Shown piece after piece: positions 34,889-45,113 of a DNA stretch of 64,000 nt. Made by a program: the position numbers and the translations under genes. The stretch's first letter is position 1; each line of letters begins with the position of its first letter. Source of the DNA: Streptomyces eurocidicus. GTDB lineage: Bacteria; Actinomycetota; Actinomycetes; Streptomycetales; Streptomycetaceae. The notes under the pieces are model-generated. The model had not been told where the DNA came from, made no database searches, and saw nothing but the letters and a program-made list of their open reading frames with translations. The stretch is taken from NCBI RefSeq assembly GCF_002891295.1, contig NZ_LGUI01000014.1:147095-211094 (forward strand). The letters are read 5' to 3'.

Positions 34889-36004
34889 TCAGCCGAGCAG
34901 GTCGCTCAGTTCGACGTGCGGCAGACCGTGCGCCTCGGCGACGGGGCCGTAAACGACCTGTCCCTCGTGGGTGTTGAGGCCCTTGGCGAGCGCGGCGTCA
35001 CGGCGCAGCGCGTCCTGCCAGCCGCGGTTGGCCAGCTCCACGATGTACGGCAGCGTGGCGTTGGTGAGCGCGTAGGTGGACGTGTTCGGCACCGCGCCCG
35101 GCATGTTCGCGACGCAGTAGAACACGGAGTCGTGGACCTGGAAGGTCGGCTCGGCGTGGGTGGTCGGCTTGGAGTCCTCGAAGCAGCCGCCCTGGTCGAT
35201 CGCAATGTCGACAAGTACACTTCCGGGCTTCATCTTGGCGACGAGCTCGTTGGTGACCAGCTTCGGGGCCTTGGCGCCCGGGATGAGGACGGCACCGATG
35301 ACGAGGTCGGCCTCGACGACGGCCTTCTCCAGCTCGTAGGCGTTGGAGACGATCGTCTGCACCTTGGTGCCGAAGACCTTGTCGGCCTCGCGGAGCTTGT
35401 TGATGTCACGGTCGAGCAGCGTGACGTGGAAGCCCATGCCGACGGCGATCTGCGCGGCGTTCCAGCCGGAGACGCCACCGCCGATGACGACGGCCTTGCC
35501 CGCCGCGGTGCCCGGGACGCCGCCCGGCAGGACGCCGCGGCCACCGGCCGAGCGCATCAGGTGGTAGGCGCCGACCTGCGGGGCCAGCCGGCCCGCGACC
35601 TCGGACATCGGGGCGAGCAGCGGCAGCGCGCGGTTGGCGAGCTCCACGGTCTCGTACGCGATGGCGGTGGTGCCGGACTGCAGCAGCGCGTCGGTGCACT
35701 CGCGGGACGCGGCCAGGTGCAGGTAGGTGAAGAGGGTCTGCCCCTTGCGGAGGCGGTGGTACTCCTCCGCGATCGGCTCCTTGACCTTCAGGAGCAGGTC
35801 GGCGGTCTCCCAGACCTCGTCGGCCGTCTCCAGGATGTTCGCGCCCGCGGCCGTGTACTCGGCGTCCGTGATGGAGGAGCCGACGCCGGCACCCTGCTGC
35901 ACGAAGACCTGGTGGCCGTTGCGCACGAGCTCATGCACGCCGGCGGGCGTGATGGCCACGCGGAACTCGTTGTTCTTGACCTCGCTGGGGATGCCGACCT
36001 TCAC
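34889..36004 (-). CDS. ald: Alanine dehydrogenase
   Basis: A 371-residue NAD-dependent enzyme converting L-alanine to pyruvate and ammonia. With the GTG at 36004 the known catalytic residues fall at Lys75 (LLKVKEP) and His96 (TYLHLA), as in the M. tuberculosis enzyme, and the length equals the family's usual 371. A GTG three codons upstream (36013) is also possible but has its SD only 2 nt away. The nucleotide-binding motif is VVIGGGVSGWNAA and a further signature is VDIAIDQGGCFEDS. It is alone between hairpins and probably controlled by an Lrp-type regulator through the long AT-richer leader. Confidence 0.95.
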   Translation of the reverse strand: MKVGIPSEVKNNEFRVAITPAGVHELVRNGHQVFVQQGAGVGSSITDAEYTAAGANILETADEVWETADLLLKVKEPIAEEYHRLRKGQTLFTYLHLAASRECTDALLQSGTTAIAYETVELANRALPLLAPMSEVAGRLAPQVGAYHLMRSAGGRGVLPGGVPGTAAGKAVVIGGGVSGWNAAQIAVGMGFHVTLLDRDINKLREADKVFGTKVQTIVSNAYELEKAVVEADLVIGAVLIPGAKAPKLVTNELVAKMKPGSVLVDIAIDQGGCFEDSKPTTHAEPTFQVHDSVFYCVANMPGAVPNTSTYALTNATLPYIVELANRGWQDALRRDAALAKGLNTHEGQVVYGPVAEAHGLPHVELSDLLG

Positions 36005-36461
36005 GTCGATCACGGTCCTTGAATCAGAGAATGACAGGCTAATCCGGAAATGCCGGGGCACACCAGAGCAGACCGCGTCGATCGCGGCTCAACCAGTCTA
36101 ATGAAGGATCTCGCGCTGTCTAGCCTTGCAAAGCGCCAATCTTCTAGCGATCAACTGCTGATTTCGTAGGTAACCCTCTGGGTGTACGGGCTCACGCCTC
36201 GCGTCTTCCCTCCCGGGTCCGGGACCGGACGCGAGCCCGGACCCGGCGACGCCGGAGAGGGGCCCGGCGAGCGGGCGGGAAGGGTCACGGGCAGGCGGAA
36301 GCCGGGGCCCCGCGAGGGAGCGGGAGCGCGCCCCGGGCCCGGCGCGCCCGTGGTCGCCGGGCCGGGGGTGCGGGTGACAGCGAGGGCGGAGCGGTTCTCG
36401 CGGGCCCGGCCCCGGGAGCGGTCGCGGCCACAAGCGGCCGGGAAGGGGACGGCGGCCGCCG
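36005..36461. other. Gene-free stretch upstream of ald
   Basis: The segment 36090-36190 is much AT-richer than its neighbours (CTAGCCTTGCAAAGCGCCAA, TCTTCTAGCGATCAACTGCT) and probably carries the ald promoter and Lrp/AsnC-type sites, though I cannot pick out boxes with confidence. From 36200 to 36461 the DNA is GC-rich without a gene. Confidence 0.45.
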
Positions 36462-38648
36462 TCAGCCGCCGTGCGGGCCCGGCTGCGGGCGGAGCGGCCC
36501 GGGGGCCCGCTCCGGGGGTATGCCCGGACCGTCTCCGCGGGCCGTGCCGGGAGCTCCGGAGGTCTCGCCCGCCGCCAGCAGCCGCTCGGCCTCGCCGCGG
36601 TGCAGACCGGCCGCCGGCGGGTCGCCGAGCCGTTCCAGGGTGTCCGCGAGCCTCAGCCGCACCGCGGCCTCCAGCCGGACGTCACCGGCCTGCCGGGCCT
36701 GCTCCACGGCCTCCAGGCAGGTGCGCAGCGCCTCCTGCGGACGGCCCGCGTACTCCTGCACCCGGGCGATCTCGCCGAGCGCCCGCGCGTGGCCCGGCAG
36801 GTCGCGCAGCCGGCGGTACGTGGCCGCGGCGGCGCGCCAGTCGCGCAGCGCCTCGCCCCACTCCCCCGCGTAGGTGTGCACCGCGCCCAGCCGCCCGTAC
36901 AGCCTTGCCTGGTCGGCCGGCTCACCCCTCGTCAGGCGCAGCTCCAGCGCCCGCCGGTACCAGTCGGCGGCCCGCTGCCAGTCGCCCAGCTCCTGGTGGG
37001 AGGCGGCGATGGACTCCAGCGAACGGCTCGTGGCGTACGGGTCGGACGCCTCGCGCGCCGAGTCCAGGGCCTCGCGGTAGCGGCCCAGGGCGGTGCGGGT
37101 GCGCCCGGCGCGCGCGTCCAGGTCACCGAGGTTCAGCAGCGCCGCCGCCTTCTCCAGCGGCATCTCGCAGCGCTGTGCGACGTCGAGGACGAGCTGGTGC
37201 AGTCCGTAGAGCTCCGGCCCCGCCTCCTCGGCGCCCAGATGGGCCGTCAGGGCCCGGGTCAGCGCGGAGACCAGCCGCCGGGCGAGGGTGTCCAGCCTGC
37301 CGTCGCGCACCGCCAGCCGGGCCGCCGCCAGCAGCGCGGGGAGCCGGCCCCGCAGCCATTCCTCGGCCGCCTGCGGGGTCGGGAAGCGCAGGGGTCTGGG
37401 CAGCTCGGCGAGGCGCCTGCGGGTCAGCGGGTCGTCCGTCTCGGTGCTCGCCCGGCAGGAGTGCAGCTGCCGGACGGTCCGCTCCAGCATCCGGGCCCGC
37501 GCCAGCTCCACCTCCGCGGGGCGCTCCTGGGTCTCCAGCAGCGCCCGCAGCATCGACGCCAGGCAGCCCGGCACCCAGTACTGCGGGCCCAGGTGCGGCC
37601 CGGCGGGCAGGGCCCGCAGCAGGCCGCGGGCGGCGAAGTCCTCCAGCGCGCTCTCGGCGGCGGCCACCGAGCAGCCGGCCAGCGCCGAGGTGGTGTGCGC
37701 GTCCGCCGGGCCGGCCGGGGCCAGCGCCAGCAGGCGCAGTATGCGGGCGGCGGAGGCCGGCAACGCCTCGTAGGCGAGCCAGAAGGCCCGGGCCAGCGGC
37801 CGGCCCGCGCTCTCGTGGCCGTCGGCGGGCGGCAGCTCCCGCAGCCGCTTGGCGGCGTCGACGACGGTCGTCTTGGGGTGCGCCGCGAGCCAGCCGCCGA
37901 CCAGGACGAGCGCGGCGGGCTGGCCGCCGCACTCCTCCACGACGGCCTTCGCGGCCACCGGGTCGCAGGTGATCCGGGTGGGGCCCGCGTAGCGCTCCAG
38001 GAGCTCCACGGCCGCCGCCGTGTCCAGCCCGCCCAGCGTGCAGGGGCGTACGTCGGGGACGCCGGTCAGCGGGCCGCGCGAGACGGCGACGACCAGGCAG
38101 CCGGACTCGTCCGGGAGCAGCGGGTCGACCTGCTCGGCGCCCGCCGCGTCGTCGAGGAGCAGCAGCGTCCGGCGGCCCAGCAGCGCGGTGCGCAGCGCTT
38201 CCGTCAGCTCGTCCTCGCCGGCACCGGCGGGCACGGGCGCGCCGAGGCCGGCGAGCAGGGCCCGCGCGGTGCGCTCGGTGGGCACGGGCTCGCCGTCGGC
38301 GCCCGTCAGCCGGGCCCGGAGCACCCCGTCGGGGTAGTCGGCGGCGAGCCGGCCGACCAGCTGCTCGGCCAGCGCGGTACGGCCGGAACCGGGCCGTCCG
38401 GCGATGAGCAGCACCCGGCAGCGCGGCGCCTTGCGGCCGGCCAGGGTGTCGAGCCCGGTGCGGCCGATGTCGGCCCGCAGCTCCTCCAGCTCACGGCGGC
38501 GGCCGACGAAGACGGCCGGGCCGGACTGCCGCGGGGCGTGCCCGGTGCCGGTGCCGGGGCCGGTCCAGGGTGCCGCGGACCGCCGCTCGCGCGGGGGTTC
38601 CGCGATCCTGCCGCCGGTCTCCACCGCCTGCTCCGCCACGGGGCACAC
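36462..38648 (-). CDS. NB-ARC/STAND ATPase with TPR repeats
   Basis: A 728-residue protein laid out like the AfsR/SARP-type signalling ATPases but with no N-terminal DNA-binding domain. A disordered leader (1-45) is followed by the STAND ATPase: FVGRRRELEELRADI, P-loop IAGRPGSGRTALAEQL, Walker B RRTLLLLDDA, and GGQPAALVLVGGWLA (GxP motif). A winged-helix-like part follows, then about five TPR units from residue 490 (ALLNLGDLDARAGRTRTALG, SIAASHQELGDWQRAADWYR, LYGRLGAVHTYAGEWGEALR). The P-loop lacks the usual Lys (SGRT rather than GKT), so ATP hydrolysis is doubtful. The start may be the GTG at 38639, which has a better SD spacing. Role unknown. Confidence 0.87.
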   Translation of the reverse strand: MCPVAEQAVETGGRIAEPPRERRSAAPWTGPGTGTGHAPRQSGPAVFVGRRRELEELRADIGRTGLDTLAGRKAPRCRVLLIAGRPGSGRTALAEQLVGRLAADYPDGVLRARLTGADGEPVPTERTARALLAGLGAPVPAGAGEDELTEALRTALLGRRTLLLLDDAAGAEQVDPLLPDESGCLVVAVSRGPLTGVPDVRPCTLGGLDTAAAVELLERYAGPTRITCDPVAAKAVVEECGGQPAALVLVGGWLAAHPKTTVVDAAKRLRELPPADGHESAGRPLARAFWLAYEALPASAARILRLLALAPAGPADAHTTSALAGCSVAAAESALEDFAARGLLRALPAGPHLGPQYWVPGCLASMLRALLETQERPAEVELARARMLERTVRQLHSCRASTETDDPLTRRRLAELPRPLRFPTPQAAEEWLRGRLPALLAAARLAVRDGRLDTLARRLVSALTRALTAHLGAEEAGPELYGLHQLVLDVAQRCEMPLEKAAALLNLGDLDARAGRTRTALGRYREALDSAREASDPYATSRSLESIAASHQELGDWQRAADWYRRALELRLTRGEPADQARLYGRLGAVHTYAGEWGEALRDWRAAAATYRRLRDLPGHARALGEIARVQEYAGRPQEALRTCLEAVEQARQAGDVRLEAAVRLRLADTLERLGDPPAAGLHRGEAERLLAAGETSGAPGTARGDGPGIPPERAPGPLRPQPGPHGG

Positions 38649-38827
38649 TCCCGTCCCAACTGCACGTTCGAGCCCGCCGCGGACGCGGTCGGGAACGCGT
38701 CGAGCCTAGTTCACCGCCCGACACCCCCCGCGGAATCCGGACCGGCCCCGCCGAAGATCACCTATTCGGTTCTCCGGACGGTCCGACCGGCGTGGGCGGC
38801 TCGGCGGGGCAGGCGGAGTCCGCCGCG

Positions 38828-38905
38828 GTTCGGCAGCGCCCCGAAGGGCGCGGGGAACCGCGCGACCGGCCACGACGGCGCCGCGGACGGACGACGGCGC
38901 AGCGC
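38828..38905. repeat. Dispersed repeat, second family, copy 1
   Basis: The core GGGGAACCGCGCGACCGGCC is flanked upstream by GGCAGCGCCCCGAAGGGCGC and downstream by ACGACGGCGCCGCGG. An inverted copy lies at 43621-43672. It sits just downstream of the Nudix gene's stop. Confidence 0.8.
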
Positions 38906-38924
38906 GGCGGTTCCGGCGGAGCGC

Positions 38925-39560
38925 TTACGCCTCGAAGGGGCGGGCGGGCCAGGGGGCGTCCGCCGGGCGCAGCGCGTCCAGCCCGGCCCCGCCGCCCGCC
39001 GAGAGCGCCGCCGAGAGCGACAGCACCCCGACGACCAGACAGTTGTTGTGGAGCTCACCGGCGAGGACGCCGCGCACCAGCTCCGCCAGCGGCACCCGGG
39101 CGAGCTCCATGTCGAGCTCCTCGTGCTCGACGGCGAAGCGCTCGCCCTCGACCTCGGAGATCTCCCGGGCCAGGAAGATCCGCACGGCCTCGTCGCAGCC
39201 GCCGGGGGTGGTGTAGACGTCGGTCAGCACCCGCCAGTCCTCGGCCTTGACGTGCGCCTCCTCGTACAGCTCGCGCTGGGCCGCGTGCAGCGGGTTCTCA
39301 CCGGGGATGTCGAGCAGCCCGGCGGGGATCTCCCAGAGCTTCTGCCGCACGGGGTGGCGGTACTGGCTGAGGACGAGCACCCGTCCCTGGTCGTCGAGGG
39401 CGAGGACGGCGACCGAGCCCGGGTGCACCTGGTAGTCGCGTGTGACGGTGCTGCCGTCCGGCATGACCACGTCGTCCGTGCGGACGCTGGTCTTGTTGCC
39501 GACGAACGGGGTCGTGGTCGCGGTGACCTGCCACTCCTCGGCGGTGTCCCTGATGCCCAT
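38925..39560 (-). CDS. Nudix hydrolase, ADP-ribose pyrophosphatase-like
   Basis: A 211-residue Nudix enzyme. The Nudix box runs GLLDIPGENPLHAAQRELYE followed by EAHV, with the metal-binding REL.EE present; the last box residue is Ala-Hxx rather than the usual Gly. Upstream are VHPGSVAVLALDDQGRVLVL and QYRHPVRQKLWEIPAG, and downstream YTTPGGCDEAVRIFLAR, as in ADP-ribose pyrophosphatases. It would hydrolyse ADP-ribose to AMP and ribose 5-phosphate. The gene follows pyrG on the same strand across an 81-bp gap with a hairpin, a common Streptomyces order. Confidence 0.92.
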   Translation of the reverse strand: MGIRDTAEEWQVTATTTPFVGNKTSVRTDDVVMPDGSTVTRDYQVHPGSVAVLALDDQGRVLVLSQYRHPVRQKLWEIPAGLLDIPGENPLHAAQRELYEEAHVKAEDWRVLTDVYTTPGGCDEAVRIFLAREISEVEGERFAVEHEELDMELARVPLAELVRGVLAGELHNNCLVVGVLSLSAALSAGGGAGLDALRPADAPWPARPFEA

Positions 39561-39583
39561 GCGATGCCTCCCAAATACGAAAA

Positions 39584-39629
39584 CCGGGGTGAGAGCCCCG
39601 CGCCGTCATGGCGCGGAGCCTCACCCCGG
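39584..39629 (-). terminator. Hairpin terminator after pyrG
   Basis: A long inverted repeat, CCGGGGTGAG-AGCCCCGCGCC and its complement around GTCAT, just beyond the pyrG stop and before the Nudix start. Confidence 0.7.
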
Positions 39630-39641
39630 CAACCGTATAGG

Positions 39642-41291
<1,650 letters not shown>

Positions 41292-41781
41292 AGGGGGGCT
41301 CCCGTGGTCGCGAGGTGAGGTGCGTATCGGCGATCACCCGGTCTTCTCCGGGGGTGCCGTCGCTGCGGTTGGGGGGTCTTGCGCCCACCGGTCCACGGGG
41401 TACCAGGGTATCAGCGCCCCGGCCCGGCCGCTTCCGGCGACGCGGGGCGACCCTTTCCGGAGCCTCCGTTCCGCTCCGCCGCAGGCCCCGGCCGGGGTCT
41501 CCCGGGGCGGGTGTCCGGGCCTTGCGGCGGTGGCCTCCCAGGCCACCCATTCGGCTCAGATTCGTCCGCCAACTGTCGCGCGTCGCACCAACTCCGCGTC
41601 GTATCCTGCACGGACACATGCAGCGAGCCGGCCGGCGCGGCACCCCCTGTCCAGCGTCTCCCTCGGCCACCGCCGAGGAACGTCAGGAGGTGCCCCCATC
41701 TTCCGGAACAAGAGCTCGTCAAAGATCGCTTGACCGCAAAAGGACCCTTCGGGGTCACGTGGCCGTTCGACTGGAGATGAC
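41292..41781. other. Gene-free stretch between pyrG and the GH15 gene
   Basis: The 490 bp hold divergent promoters. On the plus strand the segment before the GH15 GTG contains GATCGCTTGACCGCAAAAGG, an AT-richer patch that could include a -35 (TTGACC at about 41728). I see no gene; the open frames are GC-driven. Confidence 0.45.
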
Positions 41782-43584
41782 GTGGCCGGGCGTATCGAGG
41801 ATTACGCACTCATCGGCGATATGCAGACCGCCGCCCTTGTCTGCCGGGACGGCACGGCCGACTGGCTGTGCCTCCCCCGCTTTGATTCCCATGCCGCGTT
41901 CGCCGGTCTGCTCGGCACGGAGGAACACGGCTTCTGGCGCATCGGCCCGGCGCACCCCTCGGGGGCGGCGCCACCGCACGCCGACCGGCGCCGGTACCGG
42001 GGGGACTCCCTCGTGCTCGAATCCGAGTGGGACACCCCGCGCGGCACCGTGCGGGTGATCGACTTCATGCCGCCGCGCGACGGCGCGCCCCAGCTGATCC
42101 GCATCGTGGAAGGGGTCAGCGGCCGGGTGCCGATGCGCTCCGCGCTGCGGATGCGCTTCTCCTACGGGCGGGTCGTGCCGTGGGTGCACAAGGTCGGTGA
42201 CCGCACGGTGGCCGTGGCCGGCCCCGACTCGGTGTGGCTGGACACCACCGCGGAGACCTTCGGCAAGGACCTCACCACCTACTCCGACTTCACCGTCTCG
42301 CCCGGTGAGCGGATCGCCTTCACCATCAGCTGGCAGCCCTCGCACCGCGAGGCGCCCGCGCTGCCCGACCCCGAGGGCTCGCTGGCGGCCACCGAGGAGT
42401 TCTGGCGCGAGTGGGTCGAGCACTGCACGTACCACGGCCCCTACCGGGACGCCGTGGTCCGCTCCCTGATCACGCTCAAGGCGCTCACCTACGCGCCGAC
42501 CGGCGGGATCGTCGCAGCCCCCACCACCTCCCTGCCCGAGGACATCGGCGGCTCCCGCAACTGGGACTACCGCTTCACCTGGCTCCGCGACGCCGCCATC
42601 ACCCTCTCCTCGCTGCTGCGCACCGGCTACCGCGAGGAGGCCCGCGCCTGGCGCGAGTGGCTGCTGCGCGCGGTCGCCGGCGACCCCGAGAACCTCCAGA
42701 TCATGTACGGCATCGCCGGCGAGCGGGAACTGGGCGAGGCCGAGCTGTCCTGGCTCCCCGGCTACGAGAACTCCGCCCCCGTCCGGATCGGCAACGGCGC
42801 CGCCGACCAGCTCCAGCTCGACGTCTACGGCGAGGTCACCGAAGCCCTCCACCTCGCGCACATGACCGGGCTCGCCCGCAACGACTACGCCTCCCTCCTC
42901 CAGCTGCGGCTCATCGGCTATCTGGAGGACCACTGGAACGAGCCGGACGAGGGCATCTGGGAGGTGCGCGGCCCGCGCCGCCACTTCGTGCACTCCAAGG
43001 TGATGGCCTGGGTCGCCGTGGACCGCACGATCAAGCTGATCGAGTCCGGCGACGTGGACGGACCCCTGGAGCGGTGGCGCGAGCTGCGCGACGACATCCA
43101 CCGGGACGTGTGCGAGAAGGGCTACGACAAGGAGCGGAACACCTTCACCCAGTCCTACGGCTCCAAGGAGCTGGACGCCTCCCTGCTGCTCATCCCGCAG
43201 ATGGGCTTCCTGCCGCCCGACGACAAGCGCGTCATCGGCACCATCGAGGCGATCCAGCGGGAGCTCTCCACGCCGGACGGCTTCGTCCTGCGCTATCCCA
43301 CCGCCGGTGACGAGGCCGGTGTGGACGGGCTGGAGGGCGACGAAGGCGCCTTCCTGGCCTGCTCGTTCTGGCTCGCCGACGACCTCGCCATGATCGGCCG
43401 GGTCGACGAGGCACGCCAGCTGTTCGAACGACTGCTGGCCCTCCGCAACGACCTCGGCCTCCTCGCCGAGGAATGGGACCCGCGCCTGAAGCGGCAGGTC
43501 GGCAACTTTCCCCAGGCGTTCAGCCACGTCCCGCTGATCGACACGGCGCTGCGGCTCACCGCGTCGAGCGCCTTCGGCGGCTAA
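41782..43584 (+). CDS. Glycoside hydrolase family 15 enzyme, trehalase- or glucoamylase-like
   Basis: A 600-residue cytoplasmic enzyme. The N-terminal beta-sandwich begins RIEDYALIGDMQTAALVCRD and contains DGTADWLCLPRFDS, hallmarks of actinobacterial GH15 proteins. The (alpha/alpha)6 barrel has SLPEDIGGSRNWDYRFTWLR (substrate-binding, DAA following), VYGEVTEALHLA with the catalytic Glu, and YGSKELDASLLL and LACSFWLADDLA. Mycobacterial relatives are trehalases, so trehalose is a candidate substrate, but glucoamylase activity is equally possible. The GTG has GGAG 5 nt upstream. No export signal. Confidence 0.88.
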   Translation: MAGRIEDYALIGDMQTAALVCRDGTADWLCLPRFDSHAAFAGLLGTEEHGFWRIGPAHPSGAAPPHADRRRYRGDSLVLESEWDTPRGTVRVIDFMPPRDGAPQLIRIVEGVSGRVPMRSALRMRFSYGRVVPWVHKVGDRTVAVAGPDSVWLDTTAETFGKDLTTYSDFTVSPGERIAFTISWQPSHREAPALPDPEGSLAATEEFWREWVEHCTYHGPYRDAVVRSLITLKALTYAPTGGIVAAPTTSLPEDIGGSRNWDYRFTWLRDAAITLSSLLRTGYREEARAWREWLLRAVAGDPENLQIMYGIAGERELGEAELSWLPGYENSAPVRIGNGAADQLQLDVYGEVTEALHLAHMTGLARNDYASLLQLRLIGYLEDHWNEPDEGIWEVRGPRRHFVHSKVMAWVAVDRTIKLIESGDVDGPLERWRELRDDIHRDVCEKGYDKERNTFTQSYGSKELDASLLLIPQMGFLPPDDKRVIGTIEAIQRELSTPDGFVLRYPTAGDEAGVDGLEGDEGAFLACSFWLADDLAMIGRVDEARQLFERLLALRNDLGLLAEEWDPRLKRQVGNFPQAFSHVPLIDTALRLTASSAFGG

Positions 43585-43620
43585 GCGCTCCGCGCAAAGT
43601 CCGGTGCGCCGTCCGCGGGT

Positions 43621-43672
43621 GCGTCGTGGCTGGTCGCGCGGTTCCCCGCGCCCCTTCGGGCGCTGCCGAACC
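43621..43672. repeat. Dispersed repeat, second family, copy 2 (inverted)
   Basis: The reverse complement reads GGCAGCGCCCGAAGGGGCGC then GGGGAACCGCGCGACCAGCC, nearly the sequence at 38828-38880. It lies between two convergent stop codons. Confidence 0.8.
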
Positions 43673-43695
43673 GCACCGGACTTCGCCAAGCCCGC

Positions 43696-45009
43696 TTAGC
43701 CGCGCCGTAGCACGGCGTACAGCGCGCAGGCGCCGACGGGGAGGACGAGCACGGCTGCGGCGGCGTTGAGGCCGCCGTAGCCGGAGAGGGCGACGAGGCC
43801 GCCGGAGAGCGCCCCGCCCACCGCCCCCACGAGGTTGGTCAGGGTGTCGGAGAGCCCCTGGACCTCGGCCCGGTAGCCGGGCTCCACGGACTCGCTGAGC
43901 AGGGTGGAGCCCGCGACCGTGGCGCACGACCAGGCCAGCCCCAGCAGGAACAGCCCGCCGGTGACCGCCCATCGGCGGGCTCCCGCCGTGCCCGCGAGCA
44001 GGGTGGCCGCCACGTAGATCACTTGACCGAGCAGGATCACGGGCAGTCGGCCGAAACGATCCGTCATCCGGCCGACCAGAGGTGACAGCGCGTACATCCC
44101 GGTGATGTGCAGGCTGATGGTGAGCCCGACCACGCTCAGTGAGGCCCCGTGGTGAGCGAGGTGCGGCGGGGTCATCGTCATCACCGCCACCATCGCGGCG
44201 TGCCCGAGGACCAGCGAGGCCAGTCCGATGAGCGCGGAGGGTGACGAGGCCACGTGCCGAAGGGCGCCGCCCGTTCGGGTACGGAAACGGGGCTGTGAAC
44301 GACGGGTGTCGGGGGTGTCACGGGGGCCCGACAGGAGCGGGTCCGGGCCGAGCCCGGTGCGGATGACGGCCCACCCCGCGAGGAAGGCCGCCAGCGAGAA
44401 GACATAGGTGCCCGCCGTGTCGGGGAGCCCGAGGACGCGCGCGACGGCGGCGCCGGGACCGCTGAGGTTGGGGCCGAGGACGCTGCCCGCCGTGGTCGAC
44501 CAGACGACGAGGGAGAGCGCGCGGGCCCGGCCGCCGGGCTCGGCGAGATCGGTGGCGGCATAGCGCGACTGCAAATTCGCGGCGGTGCCGGAGCCGATGA
44601 GGAGCATGCCGAGGAGGGTCACCGGGACCGCGCCGAGGCGGGCCCCGGCCAGGACCGCGCACGCCCCCGCGGCGGCGATCAGCCAGCCGGTGCCGATGCC
44701 CGCCCGCCGCCCCCGGGCCCGGGACAGCGCGGCCAGCGGCAGGGCCAGCAGGGCGGCGCCGAGGGTGAGCACGGTGGTGCCGAGGCCGGCGGCGGCCCGG
44801 GAGCCGGTGAGGTGTTCCAGGAGCAGCCCGCCCGAGGCGATCATCGACCCCATGCCGACGCCGGCCACCACCTGGGCGGACATCAGGACCCGGACGGTGT
44901 GCCGGTGAAGGGCCGCGCGGCCGTCCGGAGCCGGGGGTTCAGGGCGCGGGGCGCCCGGGGGTATGTGCGGGGGCTGAGCGGGGTCCGGGGTCTTTGGGGC
45001 AGCGGCCAT
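43696..45009 (-). CDS. MFS transporter, 12-TM
   Basis: A membrane transporter of about 437 residues with roughly 12 hydrophobic segments. TM1 is VLMSAQVVAGVGMGSMIASG; LSRARGRRAGIGTGWLI carries the basic loop of motif A, and the second half has GRMTDRFGRLPVILL, its repeat. The hydrophilic linker (GPRDTPDTRRSQPRFRTRTG) lies between the halves. Residues 1-35 are a Pro-rich cytosolic leader. The start is ATG at 45009, without a good SD. It is divergent from a PucR regulator 104 bp away, so that protein may control it. Substrate unknown. Confidence 0.85.
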   Translation of the reverse strand: MAAAPKTPDPAQPPHIPPGAPRPEPPAPDGRAALHRHTVRVLMSAQVVAGVGMGSMIASGGLLLEHLTGSRAAAGLGTTVLTLGAALLALPLAALSRARGRRAGIGTGWLIAAAGACAVLAGARLGAVPVTLLGMLLIGSGTAANLQSRYAATDLAEPGGRARALSLVVWSTTAGSVLGPNLSGPGAAVARVLGLPDTAGTYVFSLAAFLAGWAVIRTGLGPDPLLSGPRDTPDTRRSQPRFRTRTGGALRHVASSPSALIGLASLVLGHAAMVAVMTMTPPHLAHHGASLSVVGLTISLHITGMYALSPLVGRMTDRFGRLPVILLGQVIYVAATLLAGTAGARRWAVTGGLFLLGLAWSCATVAGSTLLSESVEPGYRAEVQGLSDTLTNLVGAVGGALSGGLVALSGYGGLNAAAAVLVLPVGACALYAVLRRG

Positions 45010-45113
45010 GCGGGACACGGTAGGGGCGCGCGGGCCCGTGTAAAGGGTGCGTGGGCCGGTGGGCGCGGGCGCACGGTGGTCCGCCGGAGACGTGCCGAGT
45101 AGCGTTCCCGACC

